DNA from: Ophiosphaerella korrae
Taxonomy: Eukaryota; Ascomycota; Dothideomycetes; Pleosporales; Phaeosphaeriaceae
Assembly (NCBI GenBank): GCA_028456385.1
Contig: JALNQF010000066.1
Span: forward strand, 124,001 to 188,000
Direction: 5' to 3'
DNA length: 64,000 bases
Below the pieces are notes generated by a model. The model ran no database searches, was not told where the DNA came from, and saw only the letters and a program-made list of their open reading frames with translations. A program made the translations under genes and the position numbers. Shown here piece after piece: positions 33,201 to 44,053 of the stretch; position 1 is the stretch's first letter, and each line of letters opens with the position of its first letter.

Positions 33201-36200
33201 AGTACTATATTTATTCTTTCTTAGAAGGCTACTAGTGCGTTTATTAAGCTAAAGGGTATAACTAGGTATTTATATAGTCTATATTGTATTCTAAATACTA
33301 TTTTCTATTTATTACCTTTCTTAATTCTAATCTAGTAGTAAGCGTTCTAGATATCTAGTTTTGTAAAAATTCTTACTTTCTATAGTCTATCTTGTATTAT
33401 ATCTATTTATAGTAAGAGGTATTAGTTCTTATTTATAATTGCGTTAGTTTTTCTAAAGTCTACGTAAGGTTTTTTATTACTTATTCTCTTTTTATCTACA
33501 AATATAAGTCTATATACTACTAAGGACTTAGATTCTTATATCTATCTTTTCTTTAGTGCGTTTTTAATAAACGTTCGTTTAATCTTAGATTCTTCTTCTA
33601 TTTTTCTATAAACTAGGCTCTATCCTACGTCTTTATCTTCTTTTAGATCTATTACTAAATCCTATAGTTAATATTTTAGAAGGTAATCTTTAGGTTCTAT
33701 AAGCTATTTTTCCTATTTCTTATATTCTTCTAGGAATTCTCCCTTGTAAGTGTTTATGTTAGCCTTTAACATATCTATTCTATAGTAGTTAATTTTTCCT
33801 ATTTTCTAATTAATGTGTAAGTTAGTTATTTATAACTATAGTATTCCTAGTATTATATCTTGTTTGTTATTAATTGTTATTATGTCTATAACTATATTCT
33901 TAATTGTTATCCCTTTTAGTTCTAGCGTAGAGAGAACTATTTTAAATCTAATAGGTTCTTAGAATAGTTTTCCTTTAATTATACTTAGTTATTAAGGGTA
34001 TTTTTTTATTATATACTATATTCCTTGTATTTCTATAAACTTCCTTAATATAAAGTTTCTTATAGCTCTACTATTAATTATTAATTATACTTTCTTTCTT
34101 TAATAAGTGCCTATCTTTGTAATATATAGGCCTCTTATACCTTCTAGCCTTTTTTACTTTAGTATTTTTATAAATTGTCTATCTTCCTAAGGCTATAGCC
34201 TTATTTTAAGTTTATATTCTTTATATTTTAGATATTTATTGTACTTATATTTATACTATAGTCTTCCTTAGACGTATTTCTTAGGTAGTTTTAGTCTAGG
34301 CCTTATTACTACGTAACCTTCTTCTAGTATTATTTCCTATCCTTAGATGTCTTCTACTAGAATTACTCTTATATAGTTATAGCCTCTTTTTCTTATAAGC
34401 TATACTTTATTATTTATCTTAGGGTTTCTATATATTATGTAATTCTTTTCTAGGTATAATATCTATAATACTTTAAAATATACTAGATGTTTTAGGTTTA
34501 TTATTTTATTATCTCCTTCCTAATATTTGTCTTTACTAGGTATTTCTATTGTTAAGATATAGTATATTACTAGTACTTTTAGTGTATAGGCTTTGTTAAT
34601 CTATTGTGTTTTTCTTATAAGGTACTACTATTCTTTTTATATAGGTATCTTTCCTACTATAACTATATATTACTTTATCTATTCTTAAAATAGTATAAAC
34701 TTTATTTCTTTAAGATTACGTTCTTTCTAGTTTTTGTACGCTTCCTCTATACTTATAACTAGTAAGTATTTTTAAATAAACTTCTATTCTTTATTTTATT
34801 CTTCTATATCTATTATTATATAGCTATTATAGCTATATATATCTAGCTAGGTATATTCTATACTTTTTATACTTACTTATCTTTTACTTTCTTATAGTCC
34901 TTTAGAGGAAGCTATAGTAGTCTCTTTATCTAGTACTAGTCCTTTAGCCTAGATTAATAGGGTCTAGAGCTCTTCTCTTTCTAAGTCTTCTATTAGTAAG
35001 TCTATTATATACGCTGTTTCTTCTAGCTATACTTTTGTTCTTTCTTTTATTACTACTACTCTATTTCTTTATTATAGGAAGTATCTTACTCTCTATTTAC
35101 TAGAAAAGTATATATAGTAGTTATCTTTATAATAAAAGGTCTAATAGAGTATTACGTATTGTATTTCTTTACTCTTAACTACTTTTTCCTAAGGTTTAGC
35201 CTATACTTGTAGTACTTCCTTCTTTTTCTCTATTATCTTTAACTAAGTTTCTTTATCTTTTTTATAGTCTTTACTTTTGTAGTCTTTTACGTAGTGTCCT
35301 AGTTTTCTATATTTATAATATGCTATATTCTTTTTCTTCTTTAATTAGTAGTCTTTTGCGTAGTAGCCTTTCTTACTATAGTTAAAATACGTAAAGTCTT
35401 TATTCTTCTTTCTCTTTCTGTCTTTATTTACGTTAAGGATTATAAGGTCTCTAGTATCCTAGTTTCTAGTTTAGCTACTATACTTATTCTTTTTCTATTC
35501 TTAAAGGTTGTTATTAATTTAAATTACTTACTATTTTAGGACTTCTAGTGTCCTAGGTTTCTCTATATATATTATTTTGTATTAAATTTTTACGTTTAGT
35601 CCTTATTTAAATTATAACATAAGGGCTAATTTATTCTATTCTATATTTTAGCTTAGTTATTTAAATTATAATACGTATTCTAGAATACTCTTGTTTTGTA
35701 TAAGCCTTTTAAGTTTCTCTTTAGCTTGTTAGGTAATATCTATATCTCTAAATACTACTCTTATTCGTTTAGTAAAGTATTTATAACTTCTAAAAATAGC
35801 TTTAGTTTTATCCTTTTAGGTTATTAGAGAATGTATCGTGTAGTCTATCTAGTAGGGCTTATACTATCTTATTACGTATTCTTTAAAGTGTAGTCTAATA
35901 TATATTACCTTCTTTTCTTCTATATTAAAGTATAGTACTTGTATATCTATCTAGAGTTGTGCTAACGCTATAAAAGGTCTTAATTTCTCCCTTATTCTAT
36001 TAAACTTTTTAAGGACAGGTATCTTAGGTAGTTTCTTTATTGTACTTATTTCTAGTTATTAGGTAATTAGCTCTATCTAGTTCTAGCCTTTAATAATAGC
36101 TTTAATTTATACTTTGTTCTATTTTAAGTAGTCTTGTAGTTCCTTATTCTACGTTTCTAGTACTTTAATTACTATCTTTATATCTTCTTTATTGTTAATT

Positions 36201-36353
36201 AGTTTGTTTATATAGTCCTTAATTATTTCCTATATAGTACTATCTAACTTATAACTACTCCTAAGGGCTTTACTTTTTAAACTTTCTACTATTATATTAG
36301 CTAGACTATACGCTACTTACGCTTCGCTTTTTGCAATAACTAAATTAGTAAGG
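30213..36353 (-). pseudogene. Hybrid B/D Gypsy internal region, RIP-inactivated
   Basis: One continuous Gypsy body on minus: polypurine tract and 3' UTR (30213-30780), chromodomain about 30850-31020, integrase about 31200-32150, RNase H about 32390-32680, reverse transcriptase about 33000-33560 with YLDN at 33158-33169, protease about 34050-34100, zinc knuckles about 35290-35440, gag to about 36290, leader to 36353. Its left end abuts the subfamily B LTR but its gag end abuts a subfamily A LTR (36354-36783), so it is not one simple element. It is weakly less RIP-mutated than C, with more CG and TG retained. Confidence 0.8.
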
Positions 36354-36783
36354 TGTTATAGGCTTACTAGGGTCGACTTCCTAATAGCTTAGATAAGTAT
36401 TAGTAGATTGTAAAGTAATAACAAAAGCTTATATTATAATCTACAATAGGCTATAAATAATAGAAGATATTTTACAACTATCTTTATATTGTCGCTTGTA
36501 GTTAATAATTAAATTACTAATACTATCCTAACAATATACATCGCTACTAACTATATACTTGTCTTAATCTATTAATCTATTACTACTAAAGACAATAGAT
36601 TATAGATTACCTTAATCTATAATCTATTAATACTAAGGGTCTATAGATTATAGATTACCTTAGGTATCCTAATTATATATAGTTTCCTAATTAAGTTTAT
36701 ATTTCTTGTATTTGTAAGAACTTAATCCTTTAGTCGTAGGGCTAATTAGTTCTATCTATAATTCTCTTGTTACTATTGTAATA
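36354..36783 (-). repeat. 5' LTR of element D (subfamily A)
   Basis: 430 bp, reverse complement of the element A LTR. On its left is the normal Gypsy leader (CTAAATTAGTAAGG), so it is the 5' LTR of the body to its left. On its right (TATCT, 36784 onward) it enters the integrase region of element B. The expected second TATCT and a 3' LTR of subfamily A are not found to the left. Confidence 0.88.
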
Positions 36784-38283
36784 TATCTACTATACTTATT
36801 TCTATAGTATTCTATATAGTCTTGTAGTACTTCTATTACTAGTTGTCTTACTCTTAGGATATAATAATCTCTTAGTAGTCTATTTAGTATTTTATTAATT
36901 CCTTAATATCTATATACTAGTAGTTTGTAGAACTATTGTATAAATTCTCTCTATATTTTTCTTAGAATATACGTTCTTCTATAGGCTCGTGCGAGGCCTT
37001 CTTAGACTTTAAGTTTCTCTATTTCTTTAGGGGCTTTTCTTGTTTCTCTTTAAATCTATTTATCTAGCTTGCTACTCTTTCTCTTAAGTGTTGTAGCTAT
37101 TTTTAGTATATTTAGGACTAAATATCCTTTTTTATTCTTAATTAGAACTATACTAGTAGCGTTTACTTCTTCTTATAAGTCTAGTTTTCTACTAAAGGTA
37201 TCTATAAATTAGTTATCTTTCTCTTTTATATATATAACTTTAAAGTTAAATATTAATAAGAACTCTTACTATCTTATATAACGTTATAATAAGTCTTTAG
37301 TTATTATAAATCCTATAAGATTCTTATAGTCTATATAGACTTTTATTTAGTATTTTACTCCTTATAGGTATACTCTTTATTATTTAAATACTTTGTAGAT
37401 TACTAGTATCTCTTTGTTATAAATTAAGTAGTTAAGCTCTACTAGCTTTATTTTCTTAGAGAAGTATTTAACTAAATATTCTTGTTTTATAGTTTAGTCT
37501 TCTTGTATTAGTACTATTCTATAAACTAAGTTAGATGTATCTATTTTTACTATTACTAGTAGTTCTAGATTATATATTCTAATAACTAGGTTTTCTATAA
37601 AACGTTGTTTAATCTAATTAAATACTTCTTTGTATTCTTAAGTCTATTTAAATAGTGCGTCCTTCTTTATAAGTTTTATAAGTAGTTCTATTATTTTAGA
37701 CTATCTTACTATTAGTTTTTTATAGAAGTTTACTAATCTATAGAATTATTATACTTCTTATAAGTTCTTTAGTATTAGCTATTCTTAGATTGTTTTAATC
37801 TTGTTTAGGTCTATTTATATTTTTCCTAGTTTAATAATAAATCTTAGGAAGTCTATTTCTTTTGTATAAAATTCGTATTTTCTTATTTTAAGAAATATTT
37901 TATTTTCTACTAATCTTTCTAGTACTTTGTATATATACTATATATATTCTTCTTCTATTTCTAAGAATATAAAGATATTATCTAAGTATATAAATATAAA
38001 TACGTCTAAGTATTCTTTTAGAACTATATTTATCCTTTCTTAGAATACTACTAGTATATTTATTAATCTAAAAGGTATAACTATATATTTAAATAGTCTA
38101 TATTACGTTCTAAATACTATTTTCTATTTATTACTTTTTTTAATTCTAATCTAGTAGTAGGCGTTTTAGATATCTAGTTTAGTAAAGATTTATACTTTTT
38201 ATAGCTTATCTTGTATCTTATCTATACGTAGTAAAGGATATTAGTTCTTGTCTATTATTATGTTAGTTTTTCTAAAATCTACG

Positions 38284-38840
38284 TGTTACGCTATAGGCTG
38301 TAGTAGGCTGTAGCTACGCAAAGCGTAAGTAAGGGTAAGAGCCTTTAGGTAATATATACTATTCTACTCCTGTATTTAACGTTGTTAAATACTTAGTTAC
38401 TTTTTTAGGTTTGTTTAGCGTAGTAGAGTAGAGCTACTACATAATATAGTATTTAACAATAACTACGCTACGTGTAGGGTAGGTTAAGCTAAGTGCGTTA
38501 GTTCGACCCTACTAATAGCTAGTTAGCCTAGCTAGCTAGTAGAGACTAGGCTAAGATAGGGCGCCTCTAAGCTACTAAGGATATGCGCTAGAACTATTGT
38601 AAGCTGCTAGAAGGTCTAGTATTACTACCTATTATAGCCTAGCGCCTAAGGACATGCGCTATAGGGAAGAGAGATATTATTACGCTATAGGCTGTAGTAG
38701 GCTATAGCTGCGCAAAGCGTAAGTAAGGGCGAGGGCCTTTAGGTAATATATACTATTCTACTCCTGTATTTAACGTTATTAAATACTTAGTTACCTTTTT
38801 AGGTTTATTTAGCGTAGTAGAGTAGAGCTGCTACATAACA
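38284..38840 (+). mobile_element. TRIM: 557-bp terminal-repeat retrotransposon in miniature
   Basis: Two direct 163-bp LTRs (38284-38446 and 38678-38840) enclose a 231-bp centre, all flanked by a perfect target duplication CTACG (38279-38283 and 38841-38845). The first LTR begins TGTTACG and the last ends CATAACA. A polypurine tract ATAGGGAAGAGAGA abuts the right LTR, giving plus orientation, and the first internal bases TAGTATT could be a RIP-altered TGG primer-binding site. The centre has no coding capacity. It interrupts the reverse transcriptase of element B. It keeps more TG dinucleotides than its host, so it looks younger. Confidence 0.92.
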
Positions 38841-40582
38841 CTACGTAAGGTTTTTTTTTATCTATTCTCTTTTTGTCTATAAATATAAGTCTATAAGCTA
38901 CTAAAAATTTAGATTCTTATATCTATTTTTTCTTTATTGCCTTTTATATAAATATACGTTTAATCTTTAATTTTTCTTTAGTTTTTTAATAGACTAGGCT
39001 CTATTTTACGTTTTTTCTTTCTTCTAGATCTATTACTAAGTCCTATGTTTAATAGTCTAGGAAGTAGTTATTAGGTTCTATAAGTTATTTTTCCTATTTT
39101 TTATATTCTTCTAGGAATTTTCCTTTGTATATAACTATGTTAGCTTTTAATATTTCTTTCTTAGGGTAGCTAATTCTCTCTATTCTCTAATTAATTCTTA
39201 GGTTAGTTATCTATAACTATAGCATTCCTAGTATTATATCTTGTTTGTTATTAATTATTATTATATCTATAACTATATTCTTTATTTCTAATCTTTTTAG
39301 CTTTAGTATAGAGGGTATTGTTTTAAACCTTATAGGTTCCTAGAATAGTTTTCCTTTAATTATACTTAGTTGTTAAGAGTACTTCTTTATAGTATAAGTT
39401 ATTTCTTAGCCTTTTACAAACTTCTTTAATATAAAGTTCTTTGTAGCTCTACTATTAATTATTATTTATACTTTCTTTCTTTAGTATATACTTGTTTTTA
39501 TAATATATAGGCTTCTTATACCTTCTAGCTTTTTTTACTTAGGTCTTTCTTTAAATTATCTATTCTTCTAAGGCTATTATCTTGTTTTACGTTTGTAGTT
39601 CTTGTATTTTAGATATTTATTATAGGTATATTTGTACTATAGTTTTCTTTAGATATATTCTTTTAATAGTTTAGGGCCTAGTCTAATTACTATATATTCT
39701 TTGTTAGGTATTTTAATTATTTCCTAACCTTAAATATTTTTCCTTATAATTACGTTTACGTAATTATATCCTTTTCTTTATATAGGCTATATATAATTTT
39801 GTACCTTAAGTTCTCTATATATATAGTAGTTTGTGTTTAGGTATAATATCTATAATATCTTAGTATATGCTAGGTGTTCTAGATTTATTCTCTCGTTATC
39901 TCCTACTTAGTAACTATCTATTCTAGGTCTTGTGTTTATTAGGACATAGTATACTATTAGTACTTATAGTATATAGGCTTTGTTAATCTATTACGTTTTT
40001 TTTACAAAGAACTACTATTCTTTTTATATAGGTATTTTACCTACTATAATTATATATTGTTCTATCTATTATTAGAATGTTATAAACTTTTTTACCTTAG
40101 GATTACGTTCTTTCTAGTCTTTATACGCTTCCTCTATACTTATAACTAGTAAGTATTTCTAAATAAATTTCTATTCTTTATTTTATTCTTCTATATCTAC
40201 TATTATATAGCTATTATAGCTATACGCTCTTAACTAGGTGTTCTTAGTACTTCTTATATTAGTTTGTTTCTTATCTCCTTATAATTCTTTAGAAGAGACT
40301 ATTGTAGTCTCTTTATCTTATACTAGTCCTTTAGCTTAGATCGATAGTATCTAGGGTTCTTCCCTTTCTAAATCTTCTATTAGTAGGTCTATTATATATA
40401 CTATTTTTTCTAGCTATACTTTTATTCTTTCTTTTATTACTACTACTCTATACTTTTATAAGAACTTTCTTACTCTCTATTTACTAGAAAGATATATATA
40501 GTAGTTATCCTTATAATAAAAGGTCTAATAGAGTATTATATACTATATTTCTTTACTCTTAGCTACTTTCTCTTAAAGTTTA

Positions 40583-41013
40583 TGTTACGGGCTTACTAGG
40601 GTCGACTTCCTAGTAGCCTAGATAGGTATTAGTAGATTGTAAGGTAATAACAAAAGCTCGTGTTATAATCTACAATAGGCTATAAATAATAGAAGATGTT
40701 TTGCAACTGTCTTTATATTATCGCTCGTAGTTAATAATTAAATTACTAATACTATCTTAATAATACGCATCGCTACTAACTATATACTTGTCCTAATCTA
40801 TTAATCTATTACTACTAAGAACAATAGATCGTAGATTACCTTAATCTATAATCTATTAACGCTAAGAGTCTACAGATTATAGATTACTTTTAAGTGTCTT
40901 AATTATATATAGTTTCCTAATTAAGTTTGTATTCTTTTTGTCTATAAGAACTTAATCTATTAGTCGTAGGGCTAATTAGTTCTATCTATATTTCTCTTGT
41001 TACTATCGTAATA
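40583..41013 (-). repeat. Solo LTR, subfamily A
   Basis: 431 bp, flanked by the target duplication GTTTA (40578-40582 and 41014-41018). It interrupts the gag sequence of element B, which resumes directly after the duplication. Left behind when a full element was lost by LTR-LTR recombination. Confidence 0.93.
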
Positions 41014-42177
41014 GTTTAGCTTATATCTTAAGTACTTCTTTTTTATTCTTAGTTATTTTTAACTATATTTCTTTCTTTAGGTCTTTACTTTTATAGTCTT
41101 TTATAAAGTATCTTAGTTTCCTATATTTATAGTATATTATATTCTTTTTCTATTTTAACTAGTAATCTTTTACGTAGTAGCCTTTCTTACTATAACTAAA
41201 GTACGTAAAGTCTTTATTCTTTTTAAATTTCTTGTCCTTATTAGTATTAAGGATTATAGGGTCTCTAGCGTCTTAGTTTTTAGGTTACCCTCTATATTTG
41301 TTTTTCTTCTATTCTTAAAGGTTATTATCTATTTATATTACCTATTATTTTAGAGCTTCTAGTATTCTTAGTTTTTCTATATAAATTATCTTGTATTAGA
41401 TTTTTAAGTTTAATTCTTATTTAAATCTTAATATTAGTAATACTTTATTTTATTCTATATTCTATAATAGTTATTTAAACTATAATACGTATTTAGGAAT
41501 ACTCTTATATTATATAAGCCTTTTAAGCTTCTCTTTAGCTTATTAGGTAATATCTATATCTTTAAATACTACTTTTATTTGTTTAGTAAAGTATTTATAA
41601 CTTCTAAAGATAGCTCTAGTTTTATCTTTCTATATTTCTAGCGCGTATATTATATAATCTATCTAATAGGATTTAAACTATCTTATTACATCTTCTTTAA
41701 GGTATATTCTAATATATATTACCTTTTTATCTTCTCTATTAAAGTATAGTACTTATATATTAATCTATAGTTGTACTACTACTATAAAAGGTCTTAATTT
41801 TTCCTTTATTCTATCGAATTTCTTAAATATAGGTATCTTAGGTAGCTTCTTTATTACACTTATTTCTAGTCTCTAGGTAATTTATTCTATTTAGTTTTAT
41901 CCTTCTATAATAGCCTTAATTTAAACTTTATTTTACTTAATATAGTCTTATAGTTCTTTATTTTACGTTTCTAGGATATTAATTATTAGTTGTATATCCC
42001 CTTTTTTAGTAATTAGGTTGTTTAGGCGTATCTTAACTACTACTTAGTTAGTTTTATCTAACTTGTAACTACTTAGAGGTACTTTACCTCCTTTTTTAGT
42101 TAAACTTTCTACTATCGTATTAGCTTAGACTATGCGCTACTTATACTTTACTTCTCTTAATATCTAAATTAGTAAAG

Positions 42178-42634
42178 TATAATAGGCTACCTACGTTAAC
42201 TACTAGTAGCTATTAAGGTATTAGTAGATTAAGAGTTAATAGTAAAGTTTGTATAAGTAATCTATAATAACTAATATTAATAGAAGATATTTTGTAATTG
42301 TCTTGTATTAGCGTTCTATAGTTAAAGGATTAAATTACTAATACTATCCTAATAATGCGTATCTCTACTAACTATATAGTAATAATATCTTAGCTACTTT
42401 ATTACTTTGTATTTACTAAGATCGCGAATTTATAAATTTATTATATAATAGCTTTATAACTTTATATTTACTAAGATTGTAAATTTACAAATTTATTACG
42501 TATCTATATTATAGTTAGCTTCCTAGTTAAACTTATTATCTTATAAGTTATTACCCTACTTATCTTATACTTTGTTAGTAGCTAAGCGTAGACTAATTAG
42601 TTCTATCTTAGTTTCCCTTGTTACTACTATAATA
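42178..42634 (-). repeat. 5' LTR of element B
   Basis: 457 bp partner of 29756-30212. It begins TATAATAGGC (TG changed to TA) and ends ACTATAATA, followed by the ATACG duplication and then the resumed leader of element C (42640-42680). Confidence 0.95.
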
Positions 42635-42680
42635 ATACGCTACTTACGCTTTACTTCTCTTAATATCTAAATTAGTAAGG

Positions 42681-43138
42681 TGTAATAGGGTTACTAGGGT
42701 TAACTTCCTAATAACCTCTAAGTTATTAGTAGATTAAGAGGTAATAACAAAAGCTTATATAGTAATTAGTAATAACTATAAATAATAGTTAATTTATGTA
42801 TATAATATTAAGTATTAGCGTTCTAGGTTAAAGATTAGATTACTAATACTATCTTAATAATATATATTCTATTAATTATATACTTGTACTAATCTATTTA
42901 TATAATACTATAGATTACTACTAATCTATTTACGCGTAACTATAGATTACTTTAATCTATTTATACGTTATTATAGATTACTTTAATCTATTTATATATA
43001 ATTATAGATTACTACTACGTGTCCTAGTTATAAGTAGTCTCCTAATTAAGGTCGTTACCCTACTTATCTTATACTTCGTTATTACCTAAATTAGGGCTAA
43101 TTAGTTCTATTTCGATTTCTCTTGTTACGCCTATAATA
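42681..43138 (-). repeat. 5' LTR of element C
   Basis: 458 bp, TGTAATAGGG...CCTATAATA, followed by the TAAAG duplication. It retains the 28 bp missing from the left partner. Preceded by the leader AAATTAGTAAGG shared with the other Gypsy copies. Confidence 0.93.
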
Positions 43139-43278
43139 TAAAGCGCTACTTAAAAAATATTAGTAGTATTAATTTTCTTTATAGTAGCTTTTACTATACT
43201 ATGTAATTCTATAATTAAGTTAAAAATAGTTAATATATTCTACTAGTAAGCTAGTTAAACTACTAAGCTAGTTACTCT

Positions 43279-43610
43279 AAAATATACAAAAAAATCTAAA
43301 ACTTAATACCTATTATCTTTATAACTATAATATAATAAATTCTAAAAATTTAATAGATTACTACTATATATATAATCTTCTATCTATTAAATTTTTAAAA
43401 TATATAGCTAAGTAGTTCTTAAGATAGTAGAATTTTTAGCTTTAAAAATACTTATTTCTTATTAACTTTAGAACTACTAGACTATATACTTTAAAAATTT
43501 AATAGATAGAAGATTATATATATAGTAGTAATCTATTAAATTTTTAGAATTTATTATATTATAGTTATAAAGATAATAGGTATTAAGTTTTAGATTTTTT
43601 TGTATATTTT
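43279..43610. repeat. 332-bp palindrome with nearly perfect arms
   Basis: Left arm 43279 to about 43396 and right arm about 43494-43610 are near-perfect inverted copies (arms of about 117 bp, starting AAAATATACAAAAAAATC). Weaker inverted similarity continues towards the centre on both sides. No coding capacity. It fits a MITE-like DNA element. The right arm ends exactly where the next LTR (43611) begins. I cannot define a target duplication with confidence. Confidence 0.85.
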
Positions 43611-44053
43611 TATAATAAAGTTACCTATTATTAACTATAAGTAACTTATAAGAGAGTATAGTAGATTAAGAGATAATAACTTAGGTACGTATAGTAATTA
43701 AGTAATAAGCTTATAAATAATAGAAAGATATCTTATAATATTAATATATTATTACTCTTAGTTAGAGATTAGATTACTAATACTATCCTAATAATATATA
43801 TTATTATAAACTATAAACTTATATTTTATACTTAATCTATATTATAAGTTTTATAAATTACTTTAATCTATTACTTTATTATATAAATCTATAGATTACT
43901 TTTAATTTATTACTTATAACTATAGATTATTACGTATCTTAATTATAAGTTATTTCTTAATCTAAGTTATTACTTTACTTATTTTATACTTTATTAGTAC
44001 TTAAAGTAAAACTTATTAGTTCTATCTTAATTTCTTTTATTATATCTATAATA
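43611..44053 (-). repeat. 3' LTR relic of element F
   Basis: Recognised by the shared core AGATTAGATTACTAATACTA followed by TCC, the start TATAATAAAGTTAC (compare TATAATAGGGTTAC in element C) and the end CTATAATA before the polypurine tract. It lacks a visible partner in the window. Confidence 0.8.

Larger units (their letters stand above)
36784..42177 (-). pseudogene. Integrase-to-gag half of element B, RIP-inactivated, twice interrupted
   Basis: Continues element B from the N-terminal integrase region (36784 to about 37100) through RNase H (about 37200-37480). Reverse transcriptase spans about 37800-38278 and resumes at 38846-38990 after the TRIM. Protease lies at about 39430-39480. Gag lies at about 40300-40577 and 41019-42120, split by a solo LTR, with zinc knuckles at about 41090-41230. 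The leader ends at 42177 beside the 5' LTR. Heavily stopped in every frame. The 36784-42177 body plus the 3' part left of element D together supply one full domain set plus a duplicated integrase-to-gag interval. Confidence 0.85.
29756..42634 (-). mobile_element. Element B: Ty3/Gypsy retrotransposon nested in C, carrying further insertions
   Basis: LTRs 29756-30212 and 42178-42634, both exactly 457 bp, flanked by the target duplication ATACG (29751-29755 and 42635-42639). Minus orientation follows from the polypurine tract (CTATTCCCTCTTCTACG in plus, from 30213) and from the gag and leader beside the right LTR. At 12.9 kb it is about twice a normal Gypsy length. It contains a TRIM (38284-38840), a solo LTR (40583-41013) and part of a further Gypsy element D ending in an LTR at 36354-36783. 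Once these are removed the integrase-to-gag half is 36784-42177, and the 3' half is fused with D. Confidence 0.9.
16223..43138 (-). mobile_element. Element C: outer Ty3/Gypsy LTR retrotransposon, split by elements A and B
   Basis: The outer element is bounded by LTRs 16223-16652 and 42681-43138 and flanked by a perfect 5-bp target duplication TAAAG (16218-16222 and 43139-43143). Orientation is minus: next to the left LTR lies a polypurine tract read on the minus strand (CTATCTCCCTTTCTAG at 16653 onward in plus), and next to the right LTR lies the leader (42640-42680). Its own body is 16653-17178, then 24209-29755, then 42640-42680; the rest is inserted elements A and B. Joined, the body is about 6.1 kb, a usual Gypsy size. 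It is the oldest insertion of the nest, since A and B both lie inside it. Confidence 0.9.

Noticed and set aside
30213..36783. A complete independent Gypsy element between 29756 and 36783
   Set aside because: The left LTR (subfamily B) and right LTR (subfamily A) do not match, there is no matching target duplication across 29751-29755 and 36784-36788, and the left LTR pairs perfectly with 42178-42634.
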